A DNA stretch of 64,000 nucleotides from Apis mellifera (taxonomy: Eukaryota > Arthropoda > Insecta > Hymenoptera > Apidae): NCBI RefSeq assembly GCF_003254395.2, contig NC_037653.1:6764283-6828282 (forward strand), in the 5' to 3' direction. Shown here piece after piece: positions 55,661 to 64,000 of the stretch; the first letter of the stretch is position 1, and each line of letters begins with the position of its first letter. A model generated the notes under the pieces. It was not told the origin of the DNA, searched no databases, and saw only the letters and a list, made by a program, of their open reading frames with translations. The position numbers were made by a program, and so were the translations under genes.

Positions 55661-58600
55661 AACGACGATCGTAAAACTTTCGGTTTAACGATAAATACAA
55701 TGGGGCTGTTAGATTATCCGGATCATTTCATAAATTCGTAATAAAAAAAAAAAAAAAAAAATGTCTACGAATTACTTTTGTTTCGATGTTTTATGCAAAA
55801 TTAAAACGCTTCCGGTACCGATATTTCGATATTGCACCCATGATTCGGATTTTCAAATATAATCCTTTTCGATTTTCTGCTATTCGAATTAAAAAAAAGA
55901 GAAGAGAAGGAAAAAAATAAACGATTCGTTTCTAGCAACGATGATTTGCAATTGTTTATCATTGCGAGTGAAAAAAAAAAAATGTATCATCGATTTTATT
56001 TCGACTACATTTTTTCAAATACATTTTTTTTCAAGCAATTGAAAACGAATCGTTAAAAATATTTTCGCACAGTTTATATTTTTATTCCGTGTTTATTATA
56101 TTTCTCGTTTTATAATATCATTAATGGAATAGAGAAATGATACTATTTTCAAAAAAAAAGGGGGACAGACAAAAATTCCAATTCTTCTAAAATAGACTGT
56201 ATTGTGAAAAAAAAACTTGTTCTCGTTTAATAAATCCAATTTTTTCATTGATCGCAAAAGGACATTTCCCAACACGTTATCCCGCAACGACGATACTTTC
56301 CACGAAGCGAAGGATCAGCGAATATAAAACAACCGCTCGTCCGCCTTTCAAAATATAACAAACATCGATCGATTCCTCGAAGAATTCCTCACACCAACAA
56401 AGTAACAAACCTTTTACCGAAGAAAAATCTATTCGAAAAATCGTAAAATCGTAATATTTACCGAAAGCTTATAAAAAAAAAAAATAGAATTTTTCGGAGA
56501 AAAAATGACGACCGCGAGAACTTCAACATATTTCTACCATTTTTATCACATTCGTTTTTATGCCATGCTAACCCTCTTACACCAGAGAGGTTCGCGCTGA
56601 AATTCTCGCGACCGCACGTTCGACTATCCCCTTCTAACAAAATACATATGTATGATCCCCGACCTGATCTTTATCATTCTGGCGAAAAAAAAAAAAAAAA
56701 AGGAAAAAAAGTGGAATTAGAATTCGAATCGGGATAATTTCCGGAACGTTTCTCGCGGCAACGCGAGAAAGAAACGTAACAATTTAACCCCCGCAACGAG
56801 GTATAATCGGAACGAAAGATTGCCGCTGAAACTCATTACGAGTTGCAAGCGCCACGCTAATTACACTAATTACTCGTATTCATCAGGAATTCTAGGCTTT
56901 GACGACGGTGTCTGGGTAAGCAAGGCGGTGTTAATTAAACAAGGCGGTGAATCGCCCTCCAACGAGATTATCGATCGACCGTTGATAAAAATCGAATAAA
57001 TGGGACGGCGAGGGCGACGTCTTCGAGAGACTCTCTTTTTAAAAAAAAAGAAAAACTTTTTCACCGCCATCGTTCGAGTCCACCCGATCGAAACTTTATC
57101 GTAATCTTATTATTATACTTTGGCCAACATATTAAAAATTTTCTACGCGACTTGGAACGCGGACGCGTTCCAGTTTGGAACGAAGGAGGGGGAGGAAGGA
57201 AGTCGGCGGTATTAAAATTCGCCGTGGGTGACTGTAAAGCCAACTCTAGAGAGATCCAACAAGGGGAAACTTTCTTAAACGAAGCTTTTAACGATATTGG
57301 CCGAAAGAATGCATAAACGGAGTTGCTCGAGAATAATTCTCCCTCCGAATTTACCCCAAATATTATAATATTGTGTCGAGGTTATGCGTGAGAATGGAAA
57401 ACGCGTTCCTCGTAGTAGATATTAAGTAATCGATGAAACTTTTATTGCGACTTTCTATAAAGAGAAGAAGGAAGGAAGGAAGGAAGGAGTAGAAAGTGTG
57501 ACCAGACTTTTTACTACTAACGAGCGAAACTTTTCGACTTCGAATAGTCGAACAAGATTAATGGAATTCGATGGAAAAGTGTACACGTCGTGTTTTGGGT
57601 TAACGATTCAAGAGAGGAAAAAATTTGGGGAGAAGAAATTCATAAAATTTTTCAAACCGAGCGACGAAACCGATAGCCGATAAATCGACTCTTAAGCCAA
57701 AGTCACGAGAATCCATGAATGGATCATAAAAAAAGAAAAAAAGACACGTTAATGCGCTACCACGTTCTACCTCGAATTTTACCTCATCCTAAGTATTCAA
57801 CGCGCTTCTCCATCCATTCATCCTCTTAAGTCGAAGCTCTTCCAGTTTGTCGACTTATGCGGCGGAACACGCGACTCGTTGAGAAATGATCATCTCCTCT
57901 ACTAAGGATTAAAGACTCCCCTCTCTCTCTTTTTCTCTTTCTTAAATCGAGTGATACGACGATGCACAAGATGAAAAAAGTAGTTCGAAGGGGAAAGGAC
58001 GAAGAGTTAAAGAGAGATCTCGGGGAGGCATCGTTGGACGCATACTCGATGCGGACGACAGCTTGTCACGATTGTCCAAAGTTGGGAATTTAGTTGGCCG
58101 GTCATGCATAGAGATTGGATTCGAAGGAATTTATGACTTGGGGATCGAAATGATGGGTGTTCCGGACGAGGGAAAGATCGAGGCACCGTTTCGACGGGTG
58201 GAAACGAAGCGAAGAATTTCGTTTCTTCGAAAATGAATCGATCCCTTCGAAACTCGATTCTCGTTTATCGCATCGACTCGTCGGTAATTAGCGCGTATCG
58301 GGCAAACTCTCTCGACAAGCTACAACTAGTTTCTCCGTATCGCGGTCCAAGTATCGAGTTGCGGTTTATCGACCCGGATAGACTTTGCGGCATTTGCTCG
58401 GGTCAAATGTCGATCGACGTTTCGAAATCGAAAATTTCGTTCCATCTGCGCGCTATTTCCAAAACGTATCTACCATTCACAGAGATCGACGAGGCGGTAG
58501 GAAACAACTCGAGTGGAGCAATTCGGTTGATGACGAAAGCGGCGAGAAATAGGCCGGAGGAAATCGTGTCGAGGCAGAAACTCTCGATTAGAAACGCGCG

Positions 58601-60768
58601 ACCTAACTTTTGTTCCTATCGTCCCTCCCCTTCCTCCCGTGTAGCAGGAAATTGGAGGGAGGAAAAGGCAGGGGAGGAATTCCCAAGTCGGCCTCCGCGC
58701 TTCCGTTCCGTTGGAAATTCGCCGTGAATTAACCGGAAAACCGGAAACCGCCACGCATCGTCCGCGTCGGGCGAGAAATTTACTCTTCGTCTTCCTGGAG
58801 AAGTTCCTGGTGGTGGCCGATCGATGGAAACGGGGAAGCGCGTCGCATTCAAAGGAGGAGAGAAAAAGAGGGGGAAGGGAAGGAACGTTAATGTATTCGA
58901 GAATAGGGAAGATCCTTGAAAAGGTCCGTCACGGGGCTTTTTAGTTTGGGATTTAAGGTTAGGAGGGAGGAGGGGAATTTCCGTGCAGAATTTATTCCAC
59001 GAAGAGGAGATTGCCGGGCGTGTTCGAGATTTCGACGATTCGCAGGAAAAGGAATCGAGGAAAATCGTTTGGACGAACGGAATCGCACGGTTTTTACGAT
59101 AGGATCCTTTTTTCGTCCAAGGATCCATAAGAGGGAGGGATGAAATGTTGAAAATGTGTGATCTACACGCGTCTCTTCGAAATGCATCTTCTTCTCAAGA
59201 GACTTTCAATTTGCTTGAAAATTTCCCTGATTCGTTATATATATATGTATATACGTATAATTCGTAAGGAAAAAGGAAATTTTAAAGGGAACAATCGTTC
59301 CATCGGATTTGATTTATTCGAGTATCGACTGCGCGTAAAAAAATGAAGCAATTCCCCTCCTCCCCTTGTATTTCATTATCAAAACAGATTTATCGACGAT
59401 CAAATTTTATACACTTTATTTACAAAATGATTTCATCATCTATATAATTTTTTCCAATCCAGTTTTATAGCGAGTTATTATTCATTTAGCTTCGCGATCA
59501 AAAGTATCGCAAATTTAATATACGTGCCCATAATGTAAAAATAACGTGACATATTCGCGTATAAAGGAATAAAGCGAAAAAAAAAATGATATTCTAATAT
59601 AAATAAATACAAATAAATTACCGCGAAAAGCTGATTTATCCCATCGATCAAATAATAACGCTTTAAAATCCACATTGTAAAGCTTTTTTTAGCGCCACGA
59701 TCAATCACAATTTATAGTGTATATCTTTTATCCGATGTAACGTTCGCACGCGTATATTAAAAAAAAAAAAAGGAAAAAAAGGAAAAAAAGGGGGGAAAAA
59801 AAATTTCATTTTTGCCCACTTTAAAAAATATTTCATCTTTACACGCGTTTTACACACCGCACAGCTTGTTTGCCCGTAATAACAGAGTTATAAATGCCAA
59901 AGCTCGAATTCTTTCGCTGTCATCGTTCATAAATCTACAGCCACGTCATAATGAATAAAATATGATCCTCCAAGCTGAAACTTCGAACGAGATCTTTCGT
60001 CGTGGACGCAAAACTTTCAACAGCGTTTGAAAAATTATTATACATATATATTTAAATTCACAACGCACTAGCTAGTTTACTCGAAACTTTTATTACCTTT
60101 CACGATTCGCGTCTCGCATATTCAAGGTGTAAAAAGAGAAAAAGATGTACAATAATTCTCTCCATCGAAAATAAAAACTTATTTATTCCCCCTACTCACG
60201 AAACGAGACGTGAATTTCTTCATTTATCGCGTAATTATAAATGTGGAGACCTTCAAGAAAAAAAGAAAAAGGAAAAGAAAAAAAACTCTCAAAAAGAAAA
60301 ACGAAGAAGAAAAAGAAAACGCTTATCCCCCGTCATCTACGTCAAATTTCCATAAACGCGTTACCAACGCGTTAAACTTTTCCTAATTAGAAGTAAACAT
60401 CGTCGGCGAAGCGTATAACGTCATAACAGGGGTTGCGAGTTGGTTCCGCGCGTTGCTCCCTTTGACAATTACACGCTCAACCCTTTGCACGTTGAAAGAC
60501 GGTTTACAGGATTGCCGCGTGCTTACACGCCGGGAATCTCAGTTTCACGTGGCGCAGACAACGCGTCGAGCAAGTTTGAAAGCGTCTTAACTATCCCGGA
60601 AAAGCGCGCGGCCTCCCGCCTGTTCATTATCATATATAGCCGTAGTTTAAGCTGGCCTTAGCGTCGCTGCAGGATACAACAGCGCCGCGTTAATAGTAAT
60701 TTCGTTTCGGCTTACCGGCTCACGGAAATGTTTATCAAAGTGCTCCATGCTTCGACCAGGAAATGTGC

Positions 60769-61440
60769 TCCATCTATTTACGTATCTATGCCACTCGATC
60801 ATTGGACACGCGTCCACCGAATGCTTCCTTCTTAATCCCTCCGTGATCAAACCCTTAAATAATACACGTTTCGAATATAACGGGAGAGAAATTATATAGA
60901 AATTATTGAGCCAAGAGTAGATGAGACGAATATCCATCCTCCGTCTCGTGGAAAAGCTCGTATTAACAAAATAAGGTGTGTTAATATATATAAAAAAAAT
61001 CCATCTATTTACGTGTCTATGCCACTCGATCATTGGACACGCGTCCACCGAATGCTTCCTTCTTAATCTCTCTCTGATCAAACCCTTAATATAACCCAAT
61101 AATGCAGGTTTCGAATATAACGGGAGAGAAATTATATAGAAATTATTGACGTTGAGCCAAGAGTAGATGTATGAGACGAATATCCATCCTCCGTCTCGTG
61201 GAAAAGCTCGTATTAAGAAAATAGGGTATCTTAATATATATAAAAAAAAATCATTGGACACGCGTCCACCGAATGCTTCCTTCTTAATCCCTCCGTGATC
61301 AAACCCTTAAATAATACACGTTTCGAATATAATGGGAGAGAAATTATATAGAAATTATTGAGCCAAGAGTAGATGTATGAGAATATCCATCCTCTGGAAA
61401 AGTATTAACAAAATAGGATGTGTTAATGTACGTTTGAAAA
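60769..61440. repeat. ~231-250 bp tandem repeat, three copies
   Basis: Units begin tccatctatttacg at 60,769 and 61,000; a third starts truncated at 61,251 (tcattggacacgcgtcc). Shared landmarks are cgaatgcttccttcttaatc, gggagagaaattatatagaa and gagccaagagtagatg. A 204-codon frame on the - strand crosses two copies and is an artefact. Confidence 0.95.
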
Positions 61441-62616
61441 AATATATATATATATCTCAACAGATTAAAAATTAAAGTTTCGATCATTGACAGATTTCGG
61501 ATTCCTCGCGTGGTTTATGCGTGTACACTTGTCGATAAAACGATCAAACTATCGCTATCGCGAAGTATACACGATATATATTCGACGTATAGATGGGTTT
61601 GTGCAGCTGCTATTCGTAACCTGGAAGCCTGTCAGCCAACACGCCGGAGGAACGTGACTGTGAATTAACTTCGTTTCACCGTGTCGATCGTATTCGCCAC
61701 GGTTCCCGCACGTGCCCCGTTAAAAGTCCATGGATTATTCCATCCCCCCTCCCTCTATCTCTCGATTATATCACGAAAAATATTTCTTCCAACGAGATTT
61801 CGTTCTTACTTCTCTACTTCTTTCCCATCTTTAATGATTGAACGAAGAAATAAAAGAGATTTGAGACCATCGAGTTATTCTTCTGTTTTTTTTTTTTTTT
61901 TTTTTTAATAGAGAAACGTTGCAATTTATAGAAGGAAATTGCAGCAAGGCGAGAACTCGCTAAATTGAAGCGTTTTAGATTTTCGCATTGGGGAAATTTC
62001 CTATAAATTATTGCGGAAAAAGCAAAGACAAAGGAAAGGAGAGGAAGGAAGCGAGCGTGTACTTGTACATCCGGCTTATGTTGCTTCCTCCGCAGATATA
62101 TTAAAGAAGATAATTAAGGATTTCAGTCTTGGGGAATTGGCGCCCTCCTCTTGTGGCGAGGTAAGAAGAACGGGGACGAGGAATTGGGATTATAATTAGC
62201 CTCCTCCAATTATATTCGCGAAAATAACCCTGTTAATTATACGGGAGCCACTGGCATCGTCCGAATTATTCGTCCGAATTATATATTCCGAAAATTTATC
62301 GAGATTCTTGATTTTCTTTCTTTTTTCTCTTTTTTTAATTACACGCGTCGTAAATTATTCCAAGTTTAATTAGGGCTTTAACGACGATACAATCGATGCG
62401 AAATTTTCTACATTTTCGATATATATCCGAGTTTATAGTACTTGATCAATATTTATTTATATTTTCGATAAATATATTCGATACGAAACGTTGGTGATAA
62501 TTCGATTACGAATTAAATTAAATACTTGATTGTTAATTGTTAATTTTGATTGATTATTCGAAAAAACTTTTTGCCCTTTATCACCGTTTAATCGTTTCTC
62601 CGTATGAGGAAACATA
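61441..62616. other. non-coding sequence between repeats and mariner 2
   Basis: AT-rich with a poly-T run at 61,885-61,906 and a GC-richer part at 62,050-62,170. No coding region recognised. Confidence 0.5.
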
Positions 62617-63464
62617 AAGGGTGTTCCAAAATTAATGCAAGATTTGAATTTCCCGCCATTTTTGCATCAAGTTGTTGAAAAAAGAACAGTTTGACAGCTG
62701 AGAGTTTAGGGTTAATAAAAATGGAGCGTTATACGATACAACAACGTGGAATGGATTATTAATCATCAAAAAGTGGATGTTGGTTTTTCGATAATAAAAT
62801 AATCCTAAGCGATGAAGCACATTTTCACCTCGATGGCTTTGTTAATCGCCAAAATTGCCGTGTTTGAGAAGAATCCACGTGTGATTAGAAAAACAAATGC
62901 ACCCACAATGTGTCACTAATGCGGATTTTGGACAGGAGGCATCATCGGACCATATTTTTTTGAGAACGAGGCTGGTCAAAGCAGCGACTGTTAATAGTGC
63001 TCGATATCGCGACACGATAACACGGTTCTTTCTGCCGAAATTGGATGATATTGACGTGGCCGACACGTGGTTCCAACAAGACGATGCCACGTGCCATACA
63101 GCCAATGAAACGATTCAATTACCGCACGAGACATTTCCTGGTCGCGTTCTCTCTCGTTTCGATGATCAGAATTGGCCCCCTGGATCGTGCGATTTAACGC
63201 CATTAGATTTCTTCTTACGGGATTATTTGAAGTGAAAGTCTACGTCAACGATCCCACAACCACACGCGTATTACGAGAGGAAATTAAACGCTGCATCGAC
63301 GAAATTCAGCCACAATTACGCGGAAAGGTGATGAAAAATTTGGACGATGTGTTATTCCATAAATAACCCTATCCTATGTACTTTATGATTCGCTTAAAGA
63401 ATAAATATCCAAAAACTCTCTTTTATGTTTAATTCAAATCTTGCGTTAATTTTGGGACATCCTG
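62617..63464 (+). mobile_element. mariner-superfamily (DD41D, rosa-like) element, deleted
   Basis: Imperfect ~31-bp terminal inverted repeats (gtgttccaaaattaatgcaa at left; ttgcgttaattttgggacat at right) lie next to TA on both sides (62,615-62,616 and 63,465-63,466). The length is 848 bp; the frame jumps from the transposase start (MERYTIQQR) to the catalytic region, so an internal block is lost. Motifs LSDEAHF, WFQQDDATCHT and CDLTPLDFF mark the three catalytic Asp, with 41 residues between the last two, the spacing reported for the rosa group. Confidence 0.9.
62720..63366 (+). pseudogene. DD41D transposase remnant
   Basis: The frame starts near 62,720 and is broken by an early stop (after RGMDY), an internal deletion, a stop after QNCRV (near 62,864) and a frameshift around 62,900-62,990. 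The C-terminal half (TVNSARYRDTITRFFLPKLD to the stop at about 63,366) is still mostly readable, apart from one shift near 63,232. Confidence 0.85.
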
Positions 63465-63466
63465 TA

Positions 63467-64000
63467 TATAGCGAAAATAGTTCATTTCTTACTTCTTCTT
63501 TTTAATGAAATTCTTGAAAAGAATATTCGAAACTTGTGGCGTAGAGGAGAGCAAAGCGTGAATTTATTTCGCTTACAACCGGCAATAAATTCGTAAACCG
63601 AATATAATGCGCGCAATTTCTACCGTTCTTGCACGTACATTATCTTTACACGCGTATCGTTAAACGTAGAGAAATTTTTTTTTTTTTTCATCCCGATAAT
63701 ACTATCCGTTTAACTTTAAAACGGATTTATACGTTTCGACGTTAATATTTCGTTTGTCAAAAATTGTGCCAACTGCAATTTCTCACCGATACTTGACGCG
63801 CGGGATACGCGTTTAATTTCGTGTTTCATTTAAAACGTCGGAGGGACGTTATTTTCATCTGATAAACGGATCAGGGGAGGGGGGGAAAATTCGCGGCCCG
63901 ACCGAGTAAAAAACTGGATATATAATTCTTGTCCCAAATATGCATGCAGAATCAAATTCTTTTATCTCCCTAACGACAAAGAGGAGAGAAAAAACGAGCG
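63467..64000. other. non-coding sequence to the right end
   Basis: AT-rich, with a poly-T run at 63,677-63,689 and no coding frame. It is cut by the window end. Confidence 0.5.

Larger units (their letters stand above)
52686..60768. other. non-coding intronic or upstream sequence
   Basis: No gene recognised. A GC-richer patch at 58,200-59,140 has ORFs of 164-170 codons on both strands without domain signature. A (GA)n run lies at 54,618-54,639. Poly-A tracts occur at 55,323-55,340, 55,742-55,760 and 56,685-56,701. Confidence 0.5.

Noticed and set aside
57071..57082. tRNA B-box-like gttcgagtcc
   Set aside because: No A box at the proper distance and no cloverleaf arms can be formed around it.
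58233..59128. 164-codon + strand and 170-codon - strand frames
   Set aside because: Both strands are open over the same GC-richer patch, and neither protein resembles anything I know; random openness is more likely.
60647..61261. 204-codon - strand frame with internal repeats
   Set aside because: It reads through two copies of a tandem DNA repeat whose length keeps phase; not a protein repeat family.

Overview
The window is nuclear DNA of an insect, most likely a bee (Hymenoptera, probably Apis). The grounds are an AT-rich background with frequent CpG (tcga/cgat words everywhere), GT-AG introns, mariner-type transposons, and a neural-cadherin whose protein is close to the Drosophila CadN sequence as I know it. 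No tRNA, rRNA, bacterial or viral gene was recognised.

Layout. Positions 1-3,960 are AT-rich and hold no recognisable gene. Two small four-exon genes lie head-to-tail on the + strand at 3,963-5,145 and 5,537-6,447. They encode related proteins with about four membrane segments (225 and 207 residues as modelled); I cannot name the family. Their intron phases match and their second exons are exactly the same length, so they are a tandem duplication. From 6,448 to 13,373 there is no gene; the stretch is rich in microsatellites and probably carries the long 3' UTR of the next gene.

From 13,374 to 24,945 the - strand carries the 3' half of neural cadherin (CadN) in 23 exons. Every exon junction was checked for phase. 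The sum is 5,084 nt, which closes exactly in frame (1,693 complete codons plus the stop, after a split first codon). In protein order it encodes about seven cadherin repeats, a nonchordate-type membrane-proximal region, EGF and laminin-G modules, one transmembrane helix, and the p120- and beta-catenin-binding cytoplasmic tail. The 5' exons (signal peptide and first cadherin repeats) are not in the window. Positions 24,946-64,000 show no cadherin exon and are best read as a very large CadN intron, or intron plus upstream sequence.

That non-coding 39 kb holds two decayed mariner-superfamily elements: DD34D at 26,031-26,958 and DD41D at 62,617-63,464. It also holds several tandem or higher-order repeat arrays (31.4-32.9, 38.8-40.1 and 60.8-61.4 kb), a nested inverted-repeat complex at 50.5-52.7 kb, and a trio of diverged ~60-bp motifs at 29.3-29.8 kb. 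The CadN introns themselves carry four more minisatellites. The least expected structures are the paralogous filled/empty-site pair around the first mariner, the paired ~490-bp palindromes flanking an inverted-repeat unit with six perfect CRE-like octamers, and the 67-bp intronic minisatellite that has copied a 3' splice-site tract ten times.

Working relationships. The two membrane-protein genes and CadN are convergent, with tails facing each other over ~7 kb. CadN is a synaptic/axonal adhesion receptor linked to actin through catenins. Nothing in the sequence ties the small membrane proteins functionally to it.
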